64,000 nt of DNA from Asterella californica (GCA_036924285.1 JAYKYS010000010.1:5580001-5644000); one strand, 5' to 3'. Positions 13,880-27,136 are shown, counted from the first letter of the stretch. Notes: generated by a model not told the origin, from the letters alone. Translations and numbers: made by a program.

Positions 13880-14457
13880 GAGGTTTGTAGTCTATGTCCG
13901 TAAATGTGATCTCTTGCACACCATTGAAAACTTTCGAAACGGATTTCTACAAACTTTCTGCACTCTTTGGTAGAGTCTGAGATTCAGGAGATAACATCTT
14001 CTCGACCGAATCTTGTAATTTTTTTACGGATAGAGGTTTGAGTGGTCACAATAGTGCGTGTCAAAGCTAAAATGATAGATTCTTAAACGTCTAAAAGAAA
14101 AATGGCTGTAGTTTATCCAATATCAGTTTTTTCTAGAATCGTGTATCGTTGAGGGTGGTGTTTTTGAATCGCTGTAAGTTTTTCCCGTAAAAAAGTCCAT
14201 CGACTCTTGTTCGTAGCCGTAACACTCACCGCGAGAGACGAGTATTTCCCAAAGGTTCCAGACGCACTAATATATGTTTCAACAGGGAGATTCTCAACAA
14301 GAATTATTGCGGCATGCAAGTCTTCGTACGTGAGAACTGGTTCAGGAGAGATCCACCCAATTCTAACGGACTGAAATAATGAGATATGATTCTTCCACGA
14401 CTTCTCTTCATCGTGCAAGAGGACATATATTCGTTTCCCTGTCAACATCGATGACAT
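13880..14457 (-). pseudogene. unrecognised degenerate coding relic
   Basis: An open frame of 114 codons (14457-14113, ATG start) reads as an ordinary globular protein sequence (KRIYVLLHDEEKSWKNHISL..., with a WTFLREKLTAIQKHH segment near residue 85). Beyond its stop the minus strand still reads as protein-like in shifted frames to about 13880, for example a stretch containing VFNGVQEITFTDIDYK. This suggests a longer gene broken by stops and frameshifts. It lies in transposon-rich DNA and is probably an element remnant. I do not recognise the family. Confidence 0.25.
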
Positions 14458-15399
14458 ATTATGGATAAATTATCACTCAGGACTTTCAAGCTTTGACTTG
14501 GTGGAACATCCCAAACATAAGAGCCATTTTGATTCATCTGCTGAATTACATGTCAATCACATCATGATTCACTGAAGACTTGATAAGATCTCCTTTCATC
14601 TTCATTCCCTGATTCAACTCAACGTATAGTTAGGTAAGTAAAATACAAATACTGTGCAGATTTCCTCCAGACAAAGAAAACTTTATATATTTCAGTTTTA
14701 AAAAGTAATGGCAGACATCCCAGCCACATACATATCAACTACGATACTCACATCCACAACTGCTTCAGCAACACACAGTTTTCATCCTTACATCTGTCTA
14801 AACCAAATACTTAAAATTAAAAATCAGATCTGAGCACCATATATACTCTCATGCTTCCTATATATGATGTAGCATGTTTGTCGGAACGTAAATTTTGATC
14901 AATAGCCCATTCTAAGTCATACAAGTAGATAACTAGAAAATCAAGATTTATCGTTAAAACTGATTTCTTATTTATTAGCAGAGCTTTTTATTTCCGTAAT
15001 TATTATAGAAGCGGGAAAAAAGCAATTTTATCAATCAGCAACCTCAGGGTAAACATGGAGTGCCTCACTACACGGATCACAGTCCAAGACCGCATGGGAG
15101 GCAAGCTTTCACAAGCCCGAGCCATCTGGCAGCGAGCTACAGACAGGAACTGGATCCTCGAGAGACAATTGGCACCAAATGAGGGTCTTAGCTTGAGTCC
15201 AAAAGCGGCGGCAGGTGGAAGCAGCAGGTGGACGCCGGAGTCTTGGGTGGGTGCAGATTCCTTCTAGCAGAGGATTTTTCAATTTTCTTCAAACGAGAAT
15301 CTCTTTGCCACATAGAAATCGCGAAGTACTGATACAATGGACGCACCATTTTGGCTAACTCCATTGTCAATTCTTTGAACCATTTTTCTCATGTATCTT

Positions 15400-17740
15400 T
15401 TAAATGAGACGTGTTGAATAGTCTCGTTGATCGTATCTGTAGTTTATCTCTGTTATACGTGTTCGACTAAACAGCTCCATTATGTAACACAAAAGTGTGA
15501 GCTTGAGACAAAATAACTGCATCCAGCTTCCTCTTGTCTTTGGTTCTATACACCATCTCCCCAATCTCCTTTTTGTCTTCCACAACCACCAAAGAGTTCA
15601 CAGGAGCTATAAGATCTAGTCGAGTCAACACTTCTCTCCTGTAGAGTATGATTTCACTAAGAAGATATCTCTCTACAATATTCTCTTTTAATTTTATGTT
15701 CTGTCTGATACAGTCTTCGAGAATCTTCAAATATCTCTCCACAAAATACATCCAACAAGCGTGCATGAGACCACAGAGTTTAATCTCTCTGACCAAGTGA
15801 AAGATCCAATGTGTTTGATCTTTAAAGAGGACAAGTGGTAAAGCTCCCTCTAGCAAAAACAATGTCTCAACAGAAAACTCTTCCATTTTTTGAATATCTG
15901 AGATCGTGATCTCTCTTGAGCATATCCAACATAGAAGAGAACTCAACTCTCATATAGCCTTTCAAAGAAGTTAATTTTCCAAACTTGAGATTATAATGAA
16001 AAGGATGTCTTGAAGCAGATTGTGATAATCATGTGTCTTCAATCCTTTATCCCATATCATACTATCATCATGCGTGAATGCAAAGCACAGATTTGATCCG
16101 TATGCTGTAGACATCCGTATAGCTCAAACTCGAGATCAAAATATTTCTCTCTGTGTTGTTGAGTACCCATAGTGCTCTTCTTGTACTTTCAGTTCAGTTG
16201 GTGTGCAAAACATGCCATGCTGATCTGTAAACTCCAAATTCTTGTAGACTCTTTTGTGCTTAAGAGTATCAACTTGTCCGGACATATGTTGTAGAAGGAT
16301 TTTCATCGTGTTCTCTTCTTGATGCATCGGGTCTCCCAAGTTTTGTATCAATAAAGACTATATTCAACAACATTTGAAAGTGTTAGTTAAATTTTGAATA
16401 AGTATGCAACTTGAAGTCGTCTTGTGACCTTTGTCGAATTTATCAAAATTTATGACATGATTTCAACAGCACTACAACATAATTAAGACACTAAATCTGT
16501 AGGAATTAGTGTCTATAATCATTAAGCATGACGACATGAAAGTCCGTAAGTCTAGAAGAATTAAGACAAGACATCGACATCGTTGTCACATCTTTATGAC
16601 ATCATTAATGTGGAATTTATCATCGAAATCTGTCACACATTGTGACACAAAAGTCCACAACTCTAGCAGACAGTATGACACATTCTGAAAGCATTCCGAC
16701 ATAATTAAGACAGCGAGGTCGTGAGAATTCTTGTAAAAAAAGGTCACATGTTGCGACACAAAAGTCCGTAACTCGAGCATATAGTATGACACATTCTGAT
16801 AGCACTCCAACAAAATTAAGATATCGTGGTTGTGAGAATTCCTGTCATAAAATGTAAAACATTACGACACAAAAGTCCATCAATCAATATGTCACATTTC
16901 AACACAACTACAACACAATTAAGACATCTTGGTTGTGGAAATTCCTGTTAGAAAATGTAAGAAAGTTCGATATTTCTCTTGTTACTCCAGCGTAATTATG
17001 CATCCGTCTCACAACTTTTCAACACTTAAACAATAGACAAGCACTTACCATAGTTTCATACTTACATCATAATATGAAATTTCAGCCATGATGAGGATAC
17101 AATTCAACCCGGACTTCTCACACTCAACTCCACCGACTAGAATGACATATTTCAAGGCATACCAATCCGTGAAGTGTATTTCTGAACAATGCAATCACAC
17201 CTCTCATCGGACTGTCTACTGACAAGTATTTCTTGTATCTTGTGTAAAGTGTGGTTTTCAGATGCGTTGAATATCATGACTACAAGTTTGGTCCACATGT
17301 AGGATATCCTCTTGTACCCGATACTTATAATCTTGATATCACACCATATCCAAGACTATCGTGCATGGTCCAAAGACACACTCTGTGCATGATGAATCTC
17401 CTATATATGATAGGGTATGATGCTCTAGCATCGTATGCAGCAGCCATCTTCCATAAGATCTTGAGCTCCTCAATCATGAGTTCGAGATAGATATCCATAT
17501 TATTTGGTTTGCATAGTCCATGTATGATTGAAGATAATAACATGTGATTTTTCTTGGTGACCATCCATGATGAAATGTTATAACTGATAAACATAACTGG
17601 CCATATAGAATAAGATTTATACTGCATCCCAACAAGTGAGAACTCGTCAATGACGAGACCAAGCCGTACAACTCTCATATTGTTGTGCACATGCGTGTAT
17701 GCGGTCTCCATGTGCTTCATGGTTGGAGAATCAATCACAA
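15400..17740 (-). pseudogene. CACTA (En/Spm) transposase relic: TNP2-like plus DUF4218
   Basis: Three blocks in the order expected for a plant CACTA transposase. Block 1 (17738-17325) matches the TNP2 core: VRLGLVIDEFS, then YSIWPVMFISYN, then MDIYLELMIEELKILW, then CLWTMHDSLGYG. Block 2 (16351-15990) carries DPMHQEEN, KILLQHMSG, HYGYSTTQ and GLKTHDYHNLLQ, equivalent to the MHIEKN...SHDYHVLMQ stretch of intact copies. Block 3 (15946-15467) is DUF4218: VETLFLLEGALPLVLFKDQTHWIFHLV, then CWMYFVERYLKILEDCIRQN. Stops and frameshifts separate the blocks, and a 112-bp tandem array interrupts blocks 1 and 2. I could not find the terminal CACTA repeats. The element is dead. Confidence 0.8.
16440..16965. 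repeat. 112-bp tandem repeat array, about 4.5 units
   Basis: The landmark gacacaaaagtcc recurs at about 16643, 16755 and 16866, with a diverged unit at about 16529, giving periods of 111-114 bp. Each unit also carries a 'tatgacacattctga' or 'attaagac' segment. Because 112 is not a multiple of three, successive units on the minus strand read in different frames. The array lies inside the CACTA relic, between its TNP2 blocks. Confidence 0.8.
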
Positions 17741-18120
17741 TCCGTATGATATCATCATATGACTTGTGAGTAGAATGTCATAACATCAACTCTGCAAGAC
17801 TTGGACATGGATACATATGTAACAAACATGGAATGGTCGAGAATCATTGTAAGACTTTCGCTGGATCAAAGGACCCATGTGTATCAATCTTGTATCTTTA
17901 TGCTCCACACACAAAATCTCCACATAGTTATTTTATCTTTGAGTGGTAGTGCAGTCCCTCATATTTTTCTCATCTCTTTTGTCATCTGCGTTGTGGTTGA
18001 TATGTACATCATATTTTGTTGAACCTTGCTTCCCGGTTGGATTCGTGATGTTGAAGATCTCACCATTTCTTCATTGAGAGCCTCCATCCATGCTTCTTGG
18101 TTTTGCTTGCTTGCTAATAC
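17741..18120. other. spacer between the CACTA and LINE relics
   Basis: The minus strand remains loosely protein-like (for example an EALNEEM stretch near 18090) with several stops. It is probably more element debris, of unassigned family. Confidence 0.3.
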
Positions 18121-18126
18121 CACGCC

Positions 18127-19260
18127 TCATTGTCCTATAGTGATTGATCTAATGGTCCTATTGTATGCTAGACCTTCATTTTCGTAAGTTGCTTTTGCTC
18201 TCTTGATCTTCTCTGTGTTGCTCAACCATAAGTCAAGGTCTTGAAGATCTAGTAGATTTCTGACTTTAGCTAACCTTCTAATGCTTATTGCCCTTGAGGC
18301 TTCTGATCCTCCTTCTAATTCTGCTAGTATCATAGCTTGTATAATTGATGTTCGAGGTCCTAAGAGTATCTCTGACAGCTCCATATGTACGCACATTTTA
18401 GCTTCACATCAGATATTTCTATGGCAATTGAAGGTAGGAGATTTTGACACTCCTCGATGTTGTCACCAACCATCTCTCTTGTAGAGTCCGGTCTGTCTTC
18501 TCCTTGCACCACTCGCTCGTCACTGTGCTATGTTTTGCTAGTTGCATCATTATTTTCAACCAGTCATCCTCTTGAGACATCAATCAGTTTCATGCAATGT
18601 TTTGCTTTTAACGCTTTCTATTATAGTTCAAAGGATATGATCTCCATACCTCTCTCTTTTTTGGATTTCTGGAATTCCCTTCATGCTATTATCGTCACTT
18701 TGCTTCCTCCCGTGTAGTTAACCCTCACAAGAACTTCAGAAAATTTTCTCCATATCTTCTGTTGAGCTTTTCTGAAGGTTCATGCACGTATGTGCGTAAG
18801 GACCGATCTGGTGACATGCTTCAGCACTATTTTTCCCACCATTGGAAGTGTCTTGAACATCCAGTTCCTCAATTGTTTTGTTGTTTTCGCCAAGAAATTG
18901 ACTTGATCTTCTTTTGTGAGGTTGGTGTCTATGAGGTACCCCAGATGACTTCCACATTTTGTGCTATATGACATTCAGTCAGCTGCATACACCCTAGGAA
19001 CGATAGTCGATTGGGTGACATTCTGTTTTGCTCTTGCGATCTTTTCATACTCAGTGATCACCGTTTGCAACTTGTGGAAACTGGAGTTGGTTGCTCTGAG
19101 ACTTACTCTGATGTCGTCCATGACAAGTTGATGGAGTAGAGTCGTGTCATCAAAGATCTTGATCTCTTCTAGGTGTCATTTTATTTCTACTTCATCTAGA
19201 AGGCACATAAAGGACTTGGTTGCTATGGAAAACAACAAAGGCTAGTGGAGCCCTTTTGTT
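18127..19260 (-). pseudogene. LINE (L1-type) ORF2 relic, reverse transcriptase C-terminal part
   Basis: On the minus strand, through stops and frameshifts, the sequence follows the end of a plant L1-type reverse transcriptase: IFDDTTLLHQ in place of the FADDT active-site box (about 19160), then QSTIVPRV, then CGSHLGYLIDTNLT (YLG box), LRNWMFKTLPMVGKIVLKHV (thumb), QQKIWRKF and GMEIISFE. The order is correct and the decay heavy. 5' truncation and loss of catalytic residues make it inactive. The left LTR of the gypsy element begins about 15 bp past its end, so the gypsy insertion may have cut it. Confidence 0.65.
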
Positions 19261-19274
19261 GATGCACTCCACGT

Positions 19275-20577
19275 TGTCAAACAAGAGTTTTCTCGAGAAA
19301 GACGAGATCCTCTAGATGTGAGCGATTTGTGTGTCGAGATACACGTGTGAACGATGAATCGGGTGTTAACACGACTCCTCTCAATCCTAATTTTGATCAC
19401 AAATCAAAGGTGAACGTTAAATTCAAACACCTTGATGTCTGATCAGGACACAAGTCACACTAATGTAATTGCTCTATGTCATACAAAATTTCAGAAGTCC
19501 CCTTTCCTCAATGAGGGTCACTTTATTAGTCACTTGTCTTCTCAAGTACATCAATTTTCTCAATTTCGTCCTTCTTAGTATCCCTTCTCAATATATGTTT
19601 TCTCCTCAGATGCTCTCCGATCCCCTAGTCTTCCTCTCACAGCTTCTCTTGTCAATGATATCTTGAATGAACTTCTCAAATCTCCATTTCCTTGGCAGCG
19701 AGATATGACACAAAATAATCTCTAATACAAAACAAGCAAATGGAGGCTAAATTTAAAAATAAAACTATATGTTGATGTGTCTTATGAGCTTAATAGACGC
19801 GCAACTCGCCTAGAGTGAAGACATTGGTGGATGAGCAGTTGGTCTAAGTTGTAAGAGATAATATGACCTTGGTAGACGAGTAGCTCACATAACAAAAAAT
19901 AAAAAGAAATGAAGTCAAAATTCTGCGAGTTTACAACCCTTGTTGTGTGCAATGCTTACCAGCTGTTGTTAGAGTCATGGTCATATACAATCACTTTGTT
20001 TCGAGAACTTTAAAATGTGAGTGTGCTATCCATACATGCTATGTATGGATGATCTCTATGTTTAAGAGAGATCAGGTTTCTCGCCCCTAAGTATAATTAT
20101 GTCCCTAAGTGTAATCGTCATTACACCCATAGTAATCCTTCTTGCGAAGATCGATATGCAATGATAATCATTTGTTCACGGCTGGATCGCAAGACCGGTG
20201 TGCAATGAGAATCATTGCATGGATCGAGAACCTTGGACCTCTGTCTTTCCAAGCGAAGGCTTTAGGGTTCTCTGTCAACCAACAACGCATTACATGTTGT
20301 TGTATAAAGAAAAGACAAGAAAGGTTAATGCTTTTGTCTTTTTGAGTTTCAAGTGTCTTTCATTGCTTCTAGCTTTTATATCTTTACTATCGTAGATCTA
20401 TTCTCGTCAGTTTTTATGAGTATTCTATACTATGGTCTATGCCTCAGAACTTCATTATCTATAATCCGAACTCACTATCACTAACTGCACAATTCTGTAA
20501 AACACGTTTTTTTTAACTACAAATAACATATTTTTTACACCGAAGACTATTTTCATAAATCTGAACATGCCACGATG
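19275..20577 (-). repeat. 3' LTR of the gypsy element (uninterrupted copy)
   Basis: Begins TGTCAAAC on the plus strand and ends near CA at 20577. It aligns with the split copy at 22436-23416 plus 28870-29114 over its full length, with many substitutions, so the insertion is old. The TTAA at 20335-20338 is the unoccupied equivalent of the site where the nested transposon entered the sister LTR. Confidence 0.8.
20218..20300 (-). other. tRNA-like segment inside the LTR (second copy at 23290-23372)
   Basis: On the minus strand both LTRs carry a segment that begins GGTTGGCAGAGAAC (A-box-like) and about 45 nt later reads GAGTTCAATTCC or GGTTCTCGATCC (B-box-like). The left copy is more diverged. 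It looks like a tRNA-derived insert or internal pol III promoter that was already in the LTR before the two copies separated. A complete cloverleaf is not obvious. Confidence 0.35.
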
Positions 20578-20839
20578 CTCAACTCGACGAGCACTACAAC
20601 ATGGTATCTTCAAATTTCATAGGTCTAATTCTTTTTTGCTTTCAAGCAGCGGCTCATCTTGCTCAAAGCCCCAGCTTAACTTAAGATATTGCTAACTAGA
20701 GGTCGAGCTTAAGCTAAGTGATAGCTGCCTAAGGACTCTTCTTGCATTCTAACCACATACAGCATACATTTTCTCCACACACAAGAACTTGCAACACGAT
20801 ATTTCACTCCCTCCAAACCTGTACATCCTCCGGTATGTG

Positions 20840-22340
20840 TCAGTTAGAATAGTCGATTCGAGTGTCCTCTTCATCTTCATTGATAGTATCTTCAGATTCC
20901 TTCGACAGTTGATAGTCATCAACTGCCACTTGTTCCCTTTGTAAGAACTCGTCTATCTCAATAGATCCTTCTCGCCTTTTGAATAACTTGATTTGCTTAC
21001 CAACAACAAACAACTTCATTTCAATACCATCCAACTCACGTAGAGAGAGTAGGTTGCATTTTCATATACCTCTAGAGAATAAGGTCCAAACCAGCGCCTT
21101 GAAAACTTCTGCACAATAAAATGTTGATTCTCCATAGTACTGCATAAAACAAAATATAGTCGCATGCATGAATTGGCTTCGATCGCAACATGTGTATCTT
21201 GTCAAAATGACCTTTGTTCCTTAGCCGAGCCATCTTCAACTTCGCATGTGCATTTGCAAGATCTTTCTTTCTTCATTCTAACATCCTTATATGTAACGCC
21301 AAAAGTGATGTACGATCTAACATATTCTCCCACAACAAGGCAGTCTACATAAGGAAGTCTTCTTGTGCAGACATAATCAGTTTTTGCCCTAATATCAACT
21401 CAACAAGCATATATCCAATAGTGATACAGTGCGTCGACTTGTCAATCCATAGAGCAAATGCAAGCAACATGGGTCACTCTCTAAGCTTATCGTCATACAC
21501 ATTGACTAACGTCTAAACTATCGATGGATGTCTTTGCTCACTCTTGCCAATTTCTTCAGGGTTCATAGCACTAGTGAGTTCGAGCGAAGCACTCTTTCAC
21601 CTCTGTCCCACGCAACTCTCCTCTATCTACACGCAATCTCCCTACAGATTCCTATTGATAAACAATATCTTCAAGCATAAACCTCCATATACCCTCCGTA
21701 GTCTTTGTCTTTAGTGCGTATCCTTTTCAAAGTTGGAGAGGTCCTCGTGGACTAACACCCTAAACCTTAAACTCAAACCTCATAACCCCAGCGGCATCAT
21801 CACTAAATCAAGAATCCACTGGAAGTGGATGCTAGACGGACAAGTGGGCACAAATCCATCTTTGTAACGCATTTTTGAATAGAATTAACAGTGCAAACAA
21901 GAACCGACAAAGTCTACTACGTCTTGATACAGATCTTCTACTAATAACGCTCTTTTAACTTCGTGCAAGTAGCTCAAATTCCTTGATATCTAGCCACAAA
22001 GTGTCCTAAAACTCTTTCATCAGTTGCTACTTGGTCTGCAAATCGTCCACCACCAGTACAAGCATCCCATCTCTCATATGTGGTCGTATGCAAAAATATC
22101 CGTCGTGTAACAACTTGTTGTATGCTTTCTTTCTTATCTCTCTGAACACAACTTCACTCCAGTCCTCACGCCTCTCTAACAAACTCAAGTAGTAACTTAT
22201 GTTGCAAAGTCTACCCGTGTAGAGCTTGTCTCTAAATGACAGCAGCTCAAAGTTCGAAGCTTATCGATCAACCCGACACCAACATCTTTTCTCTTCTCCT
22301 CCTCAACATATCCAAACATGTCATTCTAATCAACGTATCG
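20840..22340 (-). pseudogene. Ty3/gypsy integrase relic
   Basis: Read 22340 to 20840 on the minus strand with stops and frameshifts: an N-terminal segment (RDKLYTGRLCNISYYL, then REIRKKAYNKLLHDGYF), the catalytic core region (FQWILDLVMMPLG, then EDLSNF, LKTKTTEGIWRFMLEDI, DRGEL), then WIDKSTH...GYMLVELILGQK, an LANAHAKLKMARLRNKGHFDK segment, and a C-terminal GPY/F module (KFSRRWFGPYSLEVYENATYSL). The last module ends in an acidic tail and stop near 20840. This is the integrase type common in bryophyte and lycophyte gypsy elements. It is inactive. Confidence 0.8.
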
Positions 22341-22410
22341 CGTCCTTGACACACCTCTGCAACCAGATTCTTCTTATCATCTATATGTTTCAAATCACCC
22401 TTGAGTTCAA

Positions 22411-22428
22411 CTCTCAATGGAAGCACCA
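22411..22428 (-). promoter_or_regulatory. primer-binding site of the gypsy element
   Basis: On the minus strand, 7 nt inside the right LTR, the sequence TGGTGCTTCCATTGAGAG starts with the TGG expected to pair with a tRNA CCA end. I did not identify the tRNA. Confidence 0.6.
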
Positions 22429-22435
22429 GATATTA

Positions 22436-23416
22436 TGTCAAGTGAGAGTTTTCTCAAGAAAGATGAGACCCTCTAGCTGTGAGCGATCTGTGTGTCGAGA
22501 TACACACGTGAACTATGGATCGGTGCTAACACGACTCCTCTCAGTATCAGTTTCGATCTCAAATCAAAGGTGAACGTTAAATTCAAACACCTTGATACTC
22601 GACCAACACTCTCTCTCATAAAAGATTTCAGAAGTCCTCCTTCCTCGATAACTGTCACTTTACTAGTATATCAATTTCCTCAGTTTCCTCCTTCTTAGTA
22701 TCCCTTCTCTCCGTAATATATGTATTCTCTCCAGAATGCTCTTTGATCTCCCAGTCTCTCTCTCGCAGCTTCTCGTGTCGATGATATCTCTAATGAACCT
22801 ATCAAATCTCATTTTCTCTGTTGGCATAGGGGTATGACACACGAAATAACCACCATACAAAACAAGGAAATGGAGGCTAAAATTAAAAATAAAACTATAT
22901 GTTGTTGTGTCTTATGACCTTAGTAGGCGTACAACTCATCTAAGGTGAGACACGGATGGGTGAGCAGCTGGTCTAAGTTATAAGAGATAGTATGACCTTG
23001 ATAGACGAGTAGCTCGTATAATGCAAAAGAAAAATAAAAATGAAGTCAAAATTCTATGAGTTTATAACTCCCGCTCTGTGCAGTGCTTACCAGCAGTTGT
23101 TAGAGTCATGATCATATACAATCACTTTGTTTCGAGAACTTTAGAATGTAAGACCATGAAACCAATAACATACAGAGGCGCTATCCATACAAACTAACTA
23201 CGTTTAAGAGAGATCACGTCTCCAGCCCCTAAGTGTAATCGTAATTACACCCATCGTAACCTCTCTTGCGAAGACCGGTATGCAATTATAACCATTTGCT
23301 CACGACTGGAATTGAACTCTGGACCTCTTTCTTTCCAGACTAAGCCTTTAGAGTTCTCTGCCAACCAACAACCCATTACAAGTTGTTTTATATAAAAGAA
23401 ACACAAGAAGGGTTAA
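22436..23416 (-). repeat. 5' LTR of the gypsy element, first part
   Basis: Plus-strand start TGTCAAGTGAG, parallel to 19275. The alignment to the left LTR stops exactly at TTAA (23413-23416), where the DNA transposon begins, and resumes at 28870. Confidence 0.85.
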
Positions 23417-24200
23417 ACCACCGGTAGTGGTATAAGGGTGGTGGAGGCCCCCACCGGGCTCATTTCCAAAAAGTTCGCATCGTATTCTAGGAAGACGGGG
23501 CCTCATTGTACTTACGCCTTGCTGGATTGAATTGATTCGGCGTACGTAACTGACAAGATAAGTATCATTACAAAGCTATGTGCGGCGTCTACAATTTGAG
23601 CCTACGCTGACATCTCATGGATTTTGGACGGTGTAGATATGATCAGAAGAATATTGATGATTTTCAGAGAATATTCTATTTTTTGAAATTCAAATTGTGT
23701 TTATATCCTTGACTCTTTGTTATACTGTGTAACTAATATAGATAACAAGAATACTCGTCCGGAACTTCCATTCTTTACTGCCACTTGCCAAACCTGATAT
23801 GTGTGATCGGCAGATAATCTACAAGTCAGGCCATTCTTGAACTTCTCGGGAAATATTATGGATGACGGTTTCAGGCGAGATTTTATAGAGAAAGACACAA
23901 GCTGTCTCCTGTCTCCTTGTCTGAGCGCATGCATAATAGTCCAGGACTGGTCTCTCATTTCTCATTATTCTCTTTTTTGTTTTCTCTCTTCTCATAGACT
24001 TCTCTTTTTTCTTTTTGATTGCTTTATTTACGTGCTTCATTTATGTTTTGTTTCACGTTATTTGTAATATCTTTTTATAATGCTTTAGTTTTATTTAGTA
24101 TTTAGTCTAGATTATTTGGAAGGTATTTGGTTACTTTTCATTTTATATTTGACTCCGGACGGATAGAGAAGTATGGTGCACAAGTAATATTATCGTTTCA

Positions 24201-26640
24201 ATGCCACCGAGAGTTCAGCTTAGACGTCTTGGAGATCGACACGGTCCTAGAGGATGTCTGGAGGTCTCAGGAGGGAAAGTGAGTATTCCAGAGTCGTTGA
24301 TCCCTAGGTATGTATAGTTGATGTGACTTTTAGGTCCAGATGCAAGACACACCGATGTTCTTCAGTTTCTCTTTGAGACCGCTCGTGAACGCATTGCTCA
24401 TATGGTGCTTCAAGCTACACTGAGATCCATAGACCCAGATGTAATTCCAGAGTAAGGTGACTTGGAAGGAGTTGCTGTTGTTGGTGATGATGACAAGTTT
24501 GATGCTGATCTAGAAGTTCTTCATGCACTCGGTGTCGGTGTTGATTCTCTTGAGGTGTGATTTTTTACTTATGTTCTTGTCCTTTCTGTGCTAAGTGCGG
24601 ATGTTGTTTCATATTTATTATCGTTGTTGGATAATATGTTATTTATTTGTACAGGAGACACATGAGATACGTAGTATAAATTTGAGAATGGATACTATAG
24701 TTCTATATTCTTAGTTGCACACGGATCTAGTTCAAGACTCTCAGTTACCAACGACAAATAGAACACATGACGGCATATAATCTAATGCACATGGGTCTAG
24801 TGTTATACTTTATGAGATTGTAGCTTTGGGTAGACTTAGGGAGTTCTTCCAAGACTTCAAGGTTAGGTGTCCTCACTATGAATGCGAAGAGTGTTTTTTG
24901 TCTCTTACGATCAAGACAATCCATCAGACATGGGCTGTCACATTTAGATGTCCGTGTCATCATGTGTATGGATGGAGGTCCATCGAGATGAAAATGTACT
25001 ATGACATCCATGATGTTACTCATCGTCTATATCATGCTGCATTATGCGCTGGTTTGGGATTCACGAGCTTGGACAGCGTGTATAGAGAGGTTGGATTCGC
25101 TTCAATATCTAGAAATCATTTCTTTGATTTTCAACATGGAAAGAATCGTCAAGTTGGAAGGATTCAAGCGACAAGAGCGCGATGGACAATGATGAAGGCA
25201 AAGGCGCAATCTGAAGTGCAAGCGAAGCACTTCTCAAATCTGAATGACACTACCATAGACGATGAGTGCTTGCTCTGAATGAGGAACTAGCTATCATATT
25301 TATAGATCGTGTTGCATTTGTTCATATTTTTGCATCATTTGTCCAATGATCTATATCTATGATCTTTTTTACACAAGAAATTTTGTGGTATATACGGATC
25401 TCGATATGACTCTACTAGGAATGGTTACAATGGCACTTGTGCATTTATTGATGCACATGATGGTCGTGTAATAGAGTTGGTGAACATGACCCGTGTCGAG
25501 ACCGGTAACAATGCATGGTTGATTGAGGATCGTGCTTTCGAGGAGAGGATCCAACATTTGATTCGTCGTGAGATTGTGTCTGATGAAGTGTTGCATGATG
25601 ACAAATCGTCAGTAGATGTCATATTGCTTCGTCATGAGATTGTGAGTCGAAAAGACTTGTGGCAGAAGTGCAAGAACGTGATCAAGAAGTTCTTAGTTGA
25701 AATGCAAAATAAGAAGCGAGTGCCAGGATCAGTGGAGGAGGCTGAGGTTGTTGGTGATTTGGAGCGTATCACGAAGAGACAATTGGTAACATGGCTTTGA
25801 GATCGAGGAGCGCTCTATGCGGGAAATAAACCGGCACTTCTTATAAGGATGGCAGAGATGCTCAATTTAGAGTTAGGAGATACTACCGTATCTAGACGAT
25901 ACATGTACCCAGAGCTTCAAGCACATGATATTGCCGGCAAGCTAAAATGATGGATATACACTTATTGTCAATTAAATGTCAAGAGGACGGTAGGTTCAGA
26001 TGGACGTTATCCTCAAGTGGAAGATGATACTAGTATCTTGATCTTAGACATTCGTAATGCTGCCGATCATTGGACAGGTGACCACACGAGATGCATTGAT
26101 CTCTCGGAAGATAGACCATGTTGCATAATACCCGACCTGAACAGACCAACATGCGATCAGTATTATCGTAGGGGTAAGTCCTTTGGCCCAAATATGTTTT
26201 TATATGTTTTTAGAGCTTTTAGTTTTGATAATCTATTAGTTGACAATCTCTTGTATGTGTAGGTTCTCCCACATATCGAGCTACGGTGGACTTCTTGACC
26301 AAAGCCATCACACGTACAAAAATGCGCTTTTACACAGGACTCGGGAGAACTACTTGTCGGAGACCTTCAATTCTGTCATCAACAAATTTTCGACAAAGAG
26401 GACTCACTATGCAAAAAGTCACGAGGCTCGACTATGGATTGGAATGAAAATATCATTCGAGAGCCCATCAAGATCTATGCACGTAGACCGCAACATACGT
26501 CAGTGCGTCATAGGACGGGTACAAGACGAGAGTTACCTGATAAGACTACAATATGGAAAACTACTATTAGAGAAGCTTTATTCAGCGAGCGAACATCAGT
26601 GTAATAATGCAAAGCTTATCTAGTTTTTGGATATAAGATA
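24201..26640 (+). pseudogene. degenerate DDE-type transposase with SAP-like motif
   Basis: Pieces in order: an N-terminal part from ATG 24201; a likely intron at about 24557-24654 (GT...ACAG); a zinc-binding-like segment CPHYECEEC...CPC (24860-24960); the probable catalytic block GSRYDSTRNGYNGTCAFIDAHDGRVIEL (25395 onward); DLWQKCKNVIKKF (about 25660); a SAP-like DNA-binding motif (KRQLVTWL, stop, DRGALYAGNKPALLIRMAEML, 25770-25865); then RTRENYLSETFNSVINKFSTKRTHYAKSHEARL and WNENIIREP (26330-26470). The RYDS...GT..FID pattern recalls a widespread uncharacterised eukaryotic transposase group with TTAA targets. At least two in-frame stops (one at 25798-25800, inside the SAP-like motif) and frameshifts make it non-functional. 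Confidence 0.65.
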
Positions 26641-27136
26641 TTGCTTACATTTTGAAAATAAGAGCTAATACTTTATATTATTTTTGTCTTGATAGCTATT
26701 TATCCATTTTGATGTGTATTGTTTTATCAATCTAATCATATTTATCTTTTCATTTATTTTTACTTTTATAAATCTAAAGAAAGTTAAGATCAGAAATCAG
26801 AACGCGTACACTTAGAATATCAGTGTACTTATCAGCCGGACATGTAGAATCTCCACGGTAGTTTCCATGCACATCTCACTGATTTTCTTCGGAACATCTT
26901 GCACACTACTACCAGTAAATAATGGAACCTCTAGCAGTGATCATTTGCTGCAGCTAGCGAAGTGTCAGCGTGTACTACCTCTTGTTTGCTCGTTCGTTCC
27001 CTCGTTGGTTTCAGTGATTTGTACTTGGAAAACAAGAAGTTGATTTTAGAACTCTTCATATGGCTGCTCATGCTGTTGGTTTGTGGTAGTACTGTATGTA
27101 TTCGATTCAGCAAAGACAACATCAACAGTTATTATA

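Noticed and set aside
16440..16965. CRISPR array
   Set aside because: Contiguous 112-bp units without repeat-spacer alternation, in a plant-type nuclear context.
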